Shown one piece after another: positions 34,746 to 43,331 of a DNA stretch of 43,331 bases. The DNA comes from a virus: positions 1 to 43,331 of the IMG/VR virus record IMGVR_UViG_3300042545_001211, one strand, 5' to 3'. The position numbers and the translations under genes are program-made. Position 1 is the stretch's first letter, and each line of letters begins with the position of its first letter. A model generated the notes under the pieces. It had not been told where the DNA came from, did not search any database, and was given only the letters and a program-made list of their open reading frames with translations.

Positions 34746-37700
34746 TTATATTTGTAGTGCTAATGAGAACGGAGTTACTAATGAGAATAGAGATTTACTA
34801 AATGTTCTACCCACAAGAGTACCAGTTGCCTGATTAATACTCAATCCAGTACCAATTCTAAAGTCACCATCCTGATTACCAGATGTAAAGAAGATTCTAC
34901 CTCCACCCAATTCGGTAATTTCAAATATTGGATTTGCAACACCACTACCACCCTGATTTGGAGGAAGTGCTTTAAACGTTACACCACTACCATTATAAGA
35001 GTAGTCAATACCAGTTGCCACAATTAGAGAACCAAATGATTCTAATGGTGCACCCGCTGCTATAAACTCTGCTCTAGTTCTTAGATAACGATTTGTTTCC
35101 AATGTTTCTAATAACTGGTCTCTAGTCACAGCTATTGCACTTCCATACTGACCATCATAATATGAAGATGCTGCTCTGATTCCTCTCTCATTTCCACCAT
35201 ATAATAAATCAGTTACAGCCGCATCTACAATAAATCCAGTATCACGTGAACAACTAGCCTCATTATATACTAAATATGGAAATGCTCCATTTGTATATCC
35301 AATTGCTCTTTGTTTTAATTCATCCTTACCAGATTTCAATCTTTCAGCCGCTTGTCTTCTCTTAGTTGCAGGTGCTAAATAAGTTAATAAAGTATTTGCT
35401 ACAATTTTTTCAGATATTCCTCTTGCGAAGTTAATACCATCTATCGTTTGCTTCTTTTGTCCATTATTATCACCATAACTATCCACAATTGCTACGGATG
35501 GGAATTTATAATAGTATGAACCTGCTTCAATACTTCTTTCATTGCCACCATAAACTAAGTCAGTTCTGATTGCATCTATGATAAATCCTAAATCTCTACT
35601 ACAACTTACTTCATTATATTTTAAATTACTCCAAGATGAAGATAAGAATGTTATAGTTTCTTTTTGTATTAACGTTTTGTTATCTGTCAATAATTTTGCT
35701 GTTAGTACTAAAGATGCAGATGGTTCTAAATAAGTTGGATTGATTACTACTTTTTTAGATAACTTTCCAGCATATCTGATACCAGTAAGAGTTGGGTCTA
35801 ATTGATTTTGAGTTGATGGTACACCTTTATTGATTGCGTTAGAAGGATATAAGTAATAATACTGTCCTGCTATCACACTTCTTTCTTGTCCACCATATAA
35901 TACATCCGTTGCTGCTGCATCTATTAGGTAACCAACATCTCTCTTACAAGTTGTTTCGTTATAATATACACCACTCCAAGAAGAAGATACATAAGCGATA
36001 GTTTCAGCTGCTACAAATGATTTGTTCTTTCTTAATAAATCAAATGATGCCGATGCCTCTACTGATGCTGTTACAAACAATGTATTTTTTACAATCTTTT
36101 GTGCTATTCTACTTGCGTAGTTTATACCATCAATTGTTTGTCCTAATTGCCCAACACCATCACCATCTCCTTCAATAATTGCCTTAGATGGATATTTGTA
36201 ATAGAACTCTCCGCTGAATACACCTCTTTCATTTCCACCATATAGTAAATCAGTTGTTACACCATCTAAGATATAACCAACATCTCTCTTACACTTATCT
36301 TTATCATACTCAAATGTACTCCAGCTAGCAGTTAAGTAAGCTAGGGTTTCATTTTGTATAAACTCTCTATTATTTCTCAACAAATTAACCGATGCTGATA
36401 CTAATTGTGATGCTGTCACAAATGTTAATGATGCCGCAACATTCTTAGAAGTTTGTCCTGCGTACTTAACACCTGCTAATGTAGGTTGTAATTGTGAACC
36501 TTGCGCTTGTGATGGATATAAGTAATAGAATACCCCAGCGTTTGTACTTCTTTCATTTCCACCATATAATAAATCCGTAGAAACTGCATCTATGATATGT
36601 CCAACATCTCTTTTACAAGTTACTTCATCGTAAGATGCCGTACTCCAAGAAGAAGATACATAAGCGATAGTTTCGTTTTGTATAAACTCTCTATTCTTTC
36701 TTATTAATGCGTATGATGCTGATACAACTGCTGATGCAGTTACATAAGTTACATTTTGAATTACTTTTTGTGCTAACTTACTTGCGTAGTTTATTCCATC
36801 AAGCGTTTGATTCAATTGTGCTCCTTGTGCCTGTGATGGGAAATCATAATAGAATACACCATTTACTAAAGATGCTGAATTTGAGTTAAATACCAAATCT
36901 TCAGCTGCTCCACTTATAATTAATCCAACATCACGTCTACACTTACTTTCATCATAAGATGCCGTTGACCAAGATGATGATAAATATGCAATAGTTTCAT
37001 CCTGTATGAATGAAATGTTATTTTTTAGTATTCCGTATGCAATCCATCTATTATCATTACTTACCGCAGTTGTATAAGATGAAGTTGGTAAACTTAATGA
37101 TGCTGATACTATTGCTGAACCAGTTCCGTTAGCAACTATGTTTGTTACGATAGCAATTGATGCCGATAGTATTGTTGCTTCAGTAGAAGTTGCCGATGAT
37201 GCTGAAATATATTGAATAGCGTTAGTTACTTTAATATTTCCTAAAGTATTAAGTATAATAGAAGGTGCTCCTATTAATGTACTACTAATAGATGCTGTTG
37301 TAAATCTAGCTGCGTACTTAATTGCATCCGTTGTTTGAATTACTTGCGAACCAAACCCATTGGCCTGTGATGGGAACTGATAATAGTAATCCCCATTCTT
37401 TCTACTTCTTTCGTTACCGCCATAAAGTAAATCGGTTGCTACGCCATCAATGATATATCCTAAATCTCTATAACACTTACTCTCACTATAATCTAAGTTA
37501 GGGTATTTAACGTTTACATATGCAACACTTTCACTTTGTATGAATAATTTATTAGCCTTTATTAAATCGTATGCGTATTGAGCTTCTAAAGATGCTGTAA
37601 ATATCTGCTTATTAACAACTACGTTCATAGCCGTTCCTTTTGCGTATCTTACACCAGTCAATGTTGGTTCTAATTGTGCGTTTGTAGCTTGAGATGGATA

Positions 37701-40700
37701 ATCATAATAGTATCTACCTGCTATCACACTTCTTTCGTTGCCACCATAAAGTAAATCAGTTGCTACTGCATCTATAATGTATCCAATATCTCTCTTACAA
37801 GTTGTTTCGTTATAATCATGCTTAGCCCAACTTGCTGATAGATACGCAATTGATTCACTTTGTATAAATTCTTTGTTAGTTCTCAATGAATTCCAAGATG
37901 CCGATGTTGGTTGGTTAATTGATGCTGATATATGTGTAAAAGGAGTATTCAATACCACCTTTTCTGCCAATCCACTTGCGTATTTGATTGCCGTAATTGT
38001 TTGGTCTAATTGAGAACCAGTAGCGTTTGATGGGAAATCAAAATAGAACTTACCATTAAACAAAGATGCGGAGTTACCACCATATAAAAGGTCAAATGCA
38101 GAACCACTAAGGATTCCAGTCAAATCTCTTTCACATTTACTTTGTGTATATTCAAATCCACTCCAAGATGAACTCATATAAGCAATAGTTTCATCAACTA
38201 TGAATTTAGAATTACTTACTAATAAGTTATATGCCGAATTTATTTTTACATTTGTATTTGCTATCGGATATGTCGATGGTCTAAACCCAATTGAGCTTGT
38301 ACCATTACTTAATAAAACATCAATTACCAAAGATAAAGATGATGATATTAATTTACCTTGCAATCTTCCAGATGCACTTCCACTTATTAATTGTGGTGTG
38401 TTAGTTACCTTAATACTTGCTGATGTATTTGATATAATTGTTGGTAGAACAGATGTTCCATTTTCAATTACACTTAATATCAAATCAAATCCACTTGCAA
38501 TCTTATTAGTATCAAAAGATGATGCTGATATTGCTTGTCTTATCGGATTTGCATTTGTTACTTTTAAAGATGATGATGTATTTGTTACTAATGTAGGTAA
38601 TACACTCAATCCGTTTTTAACAACGTTTACAACAGTACCATAAGAAGAACTTACGTTTGTAATTTGAGTTGATAAGTTATATGAACCCGTACCAATTGTT
38701 TGTTCTTTAGAACTTATATGTAATAAAGTTGGTGTAGCTAATTCAAATCCATAATTATAGTTTCTTACTAATGAATCCGGTACAAATGCAACACCATTTT
38801 CAATAATATCAGCTACATGCTTAAATGATGATGTAATAATATCCAATTCGGCTCCACTTGCTGATATCGATGATGAGTATTGAGTTGTATTTGTTACTTT
38901 AATTAAACTATCTCCATTTTGAACCAATACAGGTAATGTACTGATTGAATTTTTAGTAGTTCTAACAAAGGTATGAGCTGCTTGAGGTAAGTGTTTAATT
39001 GCACCAGCTGATGCAGATACAAACGTATGAACTGATTGCGGTAGGTATTTTACAGCGTTTGCCGATGCTGATACAAATGTATGTATTGAGCCAGAAGCAC
39101 TCCCAGCATCCCCTACATTGATTGTGAAGATACCATCTTGTCTTTGTACTCCATTAATACTTGCTGTCACAAATGTATGTGAGTTTGTATATGAAGATGC
39201 ACCTATATTGATGTTAAACGTATTTGTAGTTACACCAGATATACTTAACCATCTTCCGCTTGGATAATCATATCCAGCTCTAGGGTAAGATTTTGAAATC
39301 ACATTATCATCCAATACACAATTGTAAGTTAATGAGTTATCAGAAAGTTTAATATAATCACCATTACTAAATCCGTGAGATGCTATTGTTAAGGTAACAT
39401 CTCCAGTCTCAGCGTTATATGGAGCATTGGTTACTGTGTGTTGAGTAAATCCAACTGATTTTATCTCAATTGATTTTCCAAGATACGGGTCACCACTTCC
39501 ACTTCTAGGATAACTATGTGTTGTTGCATTTCCGTCTTGGTCACAAGTAAATGCCATTGAACCCGTTGCTAAAATAACACTTCTACCAACGCCCAATCCA
39601 TGCTGTCCAACAGTTACAGACATATCACCTGTAAGTGCATTATAATTAGCTGCGGATGGTGTAAAGTATTTGTTAGCCGCCGATGCCCCAACACTAACCG
39701 TCAATGTAGTTGGTGTAGTATTAGTTATCACCATAGAACGACCAGCGTATGGGTCTATACCAAATCTAGGATAGGATTTAACTGATTGATTGTTGTCCAT
39801 ATCACAAGTAAATGCGATTGAACCCGTTGTTATTAAAATTCCTTCGCCAATACTTAAACTATGTGTACCTACTGTCATTACAAAATCTCCAGTAGCTGGA
39901 TTATAAGTTGCATTAGTAGGTGTAAACTCTACATTAGGTCCTGATACTCCAACATTAACAGTTATTGTATTAGTTGTTACTGATTGTATTTGTAATTTGT
40001 TAGAATATGCGTATTGTCCAGCTGAAGGTAATTTGTGTTCCGTTCTATTACCATCCATTTCACAAGTGAATACAAATGATTCAGGTTTGATGTAAATACT
40101 ATTATACTTTGTCAATGTATGACTTGGAATAGTAATTACAAAATCTCCATTCGCCGGATTGTATGTTGCGGTAGTTGGTGTAAATGATTTTACCCCATCA
40201 TTTATGATTCCAGTTACTAAACCGAATGATGAACTAATTTGATTTACTTCAATTGTAGTTGCACCTAAAGATGATGTATATTGTGTAGTATTTGTTACCT
40301 TAATATTTCCATCAGTATTTGTAGTTAGTGTTGGTGAATTTAATTTAATATTTTGAACTATTGCTTTAGCTAATGCTTTTGCGTAATCAACACCAGCAAC
40401 AGTTTCTATAACTTGCGTACTCTTTGTTGCTAACGATGGATATAAATAATAATATTGTCCAGCTATAACACTTCTTTGATTTCCACCATAGAAAGTATCA
40501 GTTATAACTGCATCTAAAATATATCCAACATCACGTCTACACGTTTCTCTTAAATAAACTAAATTAGGGAAGAAAGCATCTATATATTGTACAGTTTCGT
40601 TTTGTATAAATGTTTTATTCTGTCTTAATAAATTAACTGATGATGTTACGAATCCAGTTGGTGATATTAATACTTTATTTTCTATTATATTTTTTGCAGT

Positions 40701-43331
40701 ACCAGCTACATAGTTTATTCCATCAAGTGTAGGTCCTTTTTGTGTTGCTACAGTTGGTGAAACCGAACCTGTTAGAATTGCTGCTGATGGATATAGATAA
40801 TAGTATTCTCCAGCTTTAGAGCTTCTTTCATTTCCACCATATACCAAGTCAGTTCTAACCGCATCTATAATATGTCCAATATCTCTCTTACAAGTTGTTT
40901 CGTTATAATAGAATCCATCACCACCACTCCAAGAAGAAGATAGATACGCAATTGATTCACTTTGTATAAACTTCTTATTATTAAGTAATAAATTAAATCC
41001 AGTTAATTCAGATGTTGTTGGTGATTGTAATAATAAATTTGCTACAATTTTTTCAGTAATTCCTTTAGCGTATTTTATACCATCTAAAGTTTGATTTAAT
41101 TGTCCACCAGTATCACCATCGTTACCCTCTGTTGCTAATGAAGGATATAAGTAATAATACTCACCGGCTTTAGCTACTCTTTCATTTCCACCATAAAGAA
41201 TATCAGTTGCCACCGCATCTAATATATAACCTATATCTCTTTTACAAGTAGTTTGGTTATAAGGGAATGAACTCCAAGAAGAAGATAGATATGCAATAGT
41301 TTCATTTTGTATAAATGCTTTATTATTGAATATCAATTCGTATGCAGTAACGTTTGAGTTAGATGCTGATACAAATGTTGAATTTATTAATACTTTATTA
41401 GTTAAATCTTTAGCGTATTTGATTCCGTCTAATGTTGGTCCTAATTGAGATGTTGTAGCTTGTGATGGATATTCATAATAGAATTTTCCAGCATTTATAC
41501 TTCTCTCATTACCACCATAAACTATATCAGTTGTTACTGCATCTAAAATATGTCCTACATCTCTCTTACAAGTTGTTTGATTATAAGATGCTGTACTCCA
41601 ACTTGCTGAAATATAACTTATAACTTCGTTTTGAATAAATTCTCTATTGTTATAAATTAATTCTTTTGCTTGTAATTTATTTTGTGATACTTTTGTAAAT
41701 GTATTTCCTTTAAGAATTTTGAATGCAATATCTCTAGCATATTCGATACCAGTAACAGTCTCCTGTATTTGTGAACCCGTTGCTTCAGATGGGTATCTAT
41801 AATAGAATACTCCAGCATTTATTGTTCTCTCATTTCCACCATATAATAAATCCGTAGAAACTGCATCTATAATATGTACTATATCTCTCTTACAAGTTGA
41901 TTCAACATATTGATGTGTACTCCAAGATGAACTTATATAAGGTATTACTTCATCCTTAATAAACTCTTTGTTATTAACCAAAAGAGTATATGCATCTTTA
42001 ACTTGCGCCGATTGAGTTACAAACAAAGTATTTAATACTAATTTTTGTGCCAAACGTGATGCGTATTTAATACCATCTAATGTTTGGTTTAATTGTGCTC
42101 CCTGTGCTTGTGATGGAAACTCATAATAGAACTTACCATTGAATACTGATGCGGAATTTGCATTCCATATTAAATCTTCAGCTGAACCACTAAGTATAAA
42201 TCCTAAATCACGTCTACACTTACTTTCATCGTAAGATGCGGTTGACCAAGAAGAACTTAAATAAGCAATACTTTCATCTACTATGAAATCTAAGTTATTT
42301 TTTAGAATAGTATAAGCTGCTATTACATTTGAAGATGAAATAGATGATGTATATAAAGTTACAATTGGTAAAGAACCAATACCATTTGCTATTATATTTG
42401 TTACAATAGAAATAGATGCAGATATTGCGTTAGCTTCAGTTTGTGTTGCAGTATTTACTCCAAAATATTGAGTGGTATTAGTTACTTTAATATTATTATT
42501 CGTATTTAGAACAATAGTAGGTAACGAACCAGTACCATTTTCTAATATGTTTATAATTTTATCAAAACTACCAGATATGCCTCTTGCCAATGAAGATGAT
42601 ATAATTACCGAAGATGTGTATTGATTTGTATTTGTTATCTTTACTAATGAATCGGTATTTTTTACTAATGTAGGTAACGAACCAGTACCATTTTCAACAA
42701 TATCTAAAACAATATCAAAACTATTATTTGAAGCTGTAAGATATGTAGATGATATTGATGCTGTTGTTATATAGCTATTTGTATTAGTTCTTTTAATTAA
42801 AGAATTTACATTTGTTACAATGGTTGGGATTGAGCCAGTACCATTTGCTACAATATTGATTACAGTATCAAATCCAGTAGTTACTTTTGTCTTTTCAGAA
42901 TTAGTTGGTGTTATTGAAGATGTTATTTGTACACCACCTAAAACATTTACACCCTTATTTGTATTCTTAACAATAGTTGTTGGTATTGAACCAGTTCCGT
43001 TTGATAGGATATTAAGTATGTTACCAAATGAAGATGATATAATAGATTTATCAGTTGTCCCTACTGATATTGATGATGTAATTTGTTGAGCCGTAGTTGC
43101 TTTAATTCCAGCTGCAGTGTTTAATACCACATTAGGCGCTGAATTACTTCCACTTTCAATTACGTTTGCTACAATATCAAAACCATCCTCTATTGATTTA
43201 CCACCAATTGCTACTAATTTTGCTAAACCTTTTGTGAAGTTTAGTGAATCAATTGTTTCTTCAGATTGAACTCCAGTAGCTTGAGATGGATATAGATAAT
43301 AGAATCTTCCAGCAGTTATACTTCTTTCGTT
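34746..43331 (-). CDS. Giant repeat-built virion protein, N-terminus outside the window (2861 aa visible)
   Basis: The frame stays open to the window edge, which encodes NERSITAGRFYYLYPS in register, so the Met at 43130 is internal. The visible part has 15 full copies of a roughly 110-residue helical unit (LLxNNxxFIQxETIAYLSSSW, then CKRDVGxIIDAVxTDLLYGGNERS, xYYYLYPS, LDGIxYA) and part of a 16th. Linkers read VTNTxQYxSS ... ENGTGSLPTxV. A central block has four single-Cys beta domains (YNPxTGDFxMTVGxH ... FTCxxDxN) and three HTFVSAS repeats. The C-terminus (GRIFFTSGNQDGDFRIG, INQATGTLVGRTF) matches endings of large structural proteins of cyanophages. The likely role is a fibre, whisker or baseplate-peripheral protein. 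Confidence 0.85.
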   Translation of the reverse strand, partial: NERSITAGRFYYLYPSQATGVQSEETIDSLNFTKGLAKLVAIGGKSIEDGFDIVANVIESGSNSAPNVVLNTAAGIKATTAQQITSSISVGTTDKSIISSSFGNILNILSNGTGSIPTTIVKNTNKGVNVLGGVQITSSITPTNSEKTKVTTGFDTVINIVANGTGSIPTIVTNVNSLIKRTNTNSYITTASISSTYLTASNNSFDIVLDIVENGTGSLPTLVKNTDSLVKITNTNQYTSSVIISSSLARGISGSFDKIINILENGTGSLPTIVLNTNNNIKVTNTTQYFGVNTATQTEANAISASISIVTNIIANGIGSLPIVTLYTSSISSSNVIAAYTILKNNLDFIVDESIAYLSSSWSTASYDESKCRRDLGFILSGSAEDLIWNANSASVFNGKFYYEFPSQAQGAQLNQTLDGIKYASRLAQKLVLNTLFVTQSAQVKDAYTLLVNNKEFIKDEVIPYISSSWSTHQYVESTCKRDIVHIIDAVSTDLLYGGNERTINAGVFYYRYPSEATGSQIQETVTGIEYARDIAFKILKGNTFTKVSQNKLQAKELIYNNREFIQNEVISYISASWSTASYNQTTCKRDVGHILDAVTTDIVYGGNERSINAGKFYYEYPSQATTSQLGPTLDGIKYAKDLTNKVLINSTFVSASNSNVTAYELIFNNKAFIQNETIAYLSSSWSSFPYNQTTCKRDIGYILDAVATDILYGGNERVAKAGEYYYLYPSLATEGNDGDTGGQLNQTLDGIKYAKGITEKIVANLLLQSPTTSELTGFNLLLNNKKFIQSESIAYLSSSWSGGDGFYYNETTCKRDIGHIIDAVRTDLVYGGNERSSKAGEYYYLYPSAAILTGSVSPTVATQKGPTLDGINYVAGTAKNIIENKVLISPTGFVTSSVNLLRQNKTFIQNETVQYIDAFFPNLVYLRETCRRDVGYILDAVITDTFYGGNQRSVIAGQYYYLYPSLATKSTQVIETVAGVDYAKALAKAIVQNIKLNSPTLTTNTDGNIKVTNTTQYTSSLGATTIEVNQISSSFGLVTGIINDGVKSFTPTTATYNPANGDFVITIPSHTLTKYNSIYIKPESFVFTCEMDGNRTEHKLPSAGQYAYSNKLQIQSVTTNTITVNVGVSGPNVEFTPTNATYNPATGDFVMTVGTHSLSIGEGILITTGSIAFTCDMDNNQSVKSYPRFGIDPYAGRSMVITNTTPTTLTVSVGASAANKYFTPSAANYNALTGDMSVTVGQHGLGVGRSVILATGSMAFTCDQDGNATTHSYPRSGSGDPYLGKSIEIKSVGFTQHTVTNAPYNAETGDVTLTIASHGFSNGDYIKLSDNSLTYNCVLDDNVISKSYPRAGYDYPSGRWLSISGVTTNTFNINIGASSYTNSHTFVTASINGVQRQDGIFTINVGDAGSASGSIHTFVSASANAVKYLPQSVHTFVSASAGAIKHLPQAAHTFVRTTKNSISTLPVLVQNGDSLIKVTNTTQYSSSISASGAELDIITSSFKHVADIIENGVAFVPDSLVRNYNYGFELATPTLLHISSKEQTIGTGSYNLSTQITNVSSSYGTVVNVVKNGLSVLPTLVTNTSSSLKVTNANPIRQAISASSFDTNKIASGFDLILSVIENGTSVLPTIISNTSASIKVTNTPQLISGSASGRLQGKLISSSLSLVIDVLLSNGTSSIGFRPSTYPIANTNVKINSAYNLLVSNSKFIVDETIAYMSSSWSGFEYTQSKCERDLTGILSGSAFDLLYGGNSASLFNGKFYFDFPSNATGSQLDQTITAIKYASGLAEKVVLNTPFTHISASINQPTSASWNSLRTNKEFIQSESIAYLSASWAKHDYNETTCKRDIGYIIDAVATDLLYGGNERSVIAGRYYYDYPSQATNAQLEPTLTGVRYAKGTAMNVVVNKQIFTASLEAQYAYDLIKANKLFIQSESVAYVNVKYPNLDYSESKCYRDLGYIIDGVATDLLYGGNERSRKNGDYYYQFPSQANGFGSQVIQTTDAIKYAARFTTASISSTLIGAPSIILNTLGNIKVTNAIQYISASSATSTEATILSASIAIVTNIVANGTGSAIVSASLSLPTSSYTTAVSNDNRWIAYGILKNNISFIQDETIAYLSSSWSTASYDESKCRRDVGLIISGAAEDLVFNSNSASLVNGVFYYDFPSQAQGAQLNQTLDGINYASKLAQKVIQNVTYVTASAVVSASYALIRKNREFIQNETIAYVSSSWSTASYDEVTCKRDVGHIIDAVSTDLLYGGNERSTNAGVFYYLYPSQAQGSQLQPTLAGVKYAGQTSKNVAASLTFVTASQLVSASVNLLRNNREFIQNETLAYLTASWSTFEYDKDKCKRDVGYILDGVTTDLLYGGNERGVFSGEFYYKYPSKAIIEGDGDGVGQLGQTIDGINYASRIAQKIVKNTLFVTASVEASASFDLLRKNKSFVAAETIAYVSSSWSGVYYNETTCKRDVGYLIDAAATDVLYGGQERSVIAGQYYYLYPSNAINKGVPSTQNQLDPTLTGIRYAGKLSKKVVINPTYLEPSASLVLTAKLLTDNKTLIQKETITFLSSSWSNLKYNEVSCSRDLGFIIDAIRTDLVYGGNERSIEAGSYYYKFPSVAIVDSYGDNNGQKKQTIDGINFARGISEKIVANTLLTYLAPATKRRQAAERLKSGKDELKQRAIGYTNGAFPYLVYNEASCSRDTGFIVDAAVTDLLYGGNERGIRAASSYYDGQYGSAIAVTRDQLLETLETNRYLRTRAEFIAAGAPLESFGSLIVATGIDYSYNGSGVTFKALPPNQGGSGVANPIFEITELGGGRIFFTSGNQDGDFRIGTGLSINQATGTLVGRTFSKSLFSLVTPFSLALQI
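35100..43331 (-). repeat. CxRD / YGGNxRS repeat array
   Basis: The repeats fall in three blocks in coding order: one divergent SGSAED-type unit plus five standard units (about 42350-40330), one plus two (about 38240-37300), and one plus five (about 37050-35100). Each unit keeps one Cys before RD. Linkers with the VTN/NGTGSLP motif come before each block. Confidence 0.8.
39200..40200 (-). repeat. Four single-Cys beta domains between repeat blocks
   Basis: Four tandem units of about 80 residues, each with a TYNPATGDF-type start, a SHxL loop, FTCxxDxN and an SYPRxGxDP-like segment. Three short HTFVSAS repeats follow at about 38960-39210. Confidence 0.75.

Noticed and set aside
43128-43130. ATG at 43130 as the start of the giant CxRD-repeat protein
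   Set aside because: The frame continues upstream without a stop to the window edge and encodes another repeat end (NERS...YYLYPS), so the true start is outside.

Overview
This window is one side of the late structural module of a contractile-tailed (myovirus-like) phage distantly related to T4. Every convincing gene is on the minus strand, so transcription runs from base 43331 down towards base 1. The DNA is A/T-rich, about two thirds A+T by eye. Of about 17 start codons inspected, only one (tail tube, 10140) has a clear Shine-Dalgarno-like AAGGA. The others have A-rich leaders such as AATAAA or AAAAAT just before ATG. Weak Shine-Dalgarno use with A-rich leaders is typical of Bacteroidetes/Flavobacteria and their phages, so I infer a Bacteroidetes host, probably aquatic. 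Several protein families (CxRD/YGGNxRS repeats, YDxxNTGYYxDPxGT repeats, the LPW-tailed 134-aa protein) are ones I associate with marine and freshwater T4-like phages. The host is inferred, not shown.

Layout in transcription order. 43331-34746: a giant repeat-built virion protein, cut by the window edge. 34723-33806: a 305-aa structural protein. 33739-23345: a 3464-aa fibre with 23 short beta-type modules, two cupredoxin-like inserts and a roughly 1060-residue collagen-like Gly-X-Y region. 23337-21316: a cassette of a PKD-like/BspA-type leucine-rich-repeat protein, a tail-fibre assembly chaperone-like protein and two small structural proteins. 21299-13113: a 2728-aa fibre with its own collagen-like region, about 12 YDxxNTGYY repeats and a C-terminal S74 self-cleaving chaperone. 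13063-12659: a small conserved protein. 12517-8281: sheath, tube, a T4 gp26-like protein with an overlapping second frame (candidate programmed frameshift), and a 71-aa protein. 8272-240: tape measure, a gp48/gp54-type baseplate protein, a gp53/LysM-like wedge protein, a hub-like protein and a 124-aa protein. 1-239 holds two tiny candidate ORFs and a hairpin.

How the parts fit. The sheath, tube, tape measure, chaperone pair and baseplate proteins build the contractile tail. The three giant proteins (about 27 kb, over 60% of the window) and the cassette between them probably build the fibre and host-recognition apparatus.

The most interesting signals are: (a) two amicyanin-type copper-ligand sets (His...Cys-x2-His-x2-Met) inside a tail fibre; (b) a T7 slippery run where the gp26-like frame overlaps a downstream frame that lacks a plausible start, placed where tail assembly chaperone frameshifts occur; (c) an ATATTTATA box in all seven intergenic gaps longer than about 45 nt, and in no tight junction, usually 20-36 nt before the start codon and in three gaps directly after a terminator-like hairpin; (d) a higher-order arrangement of CxRD repeats in the largest structural protein.
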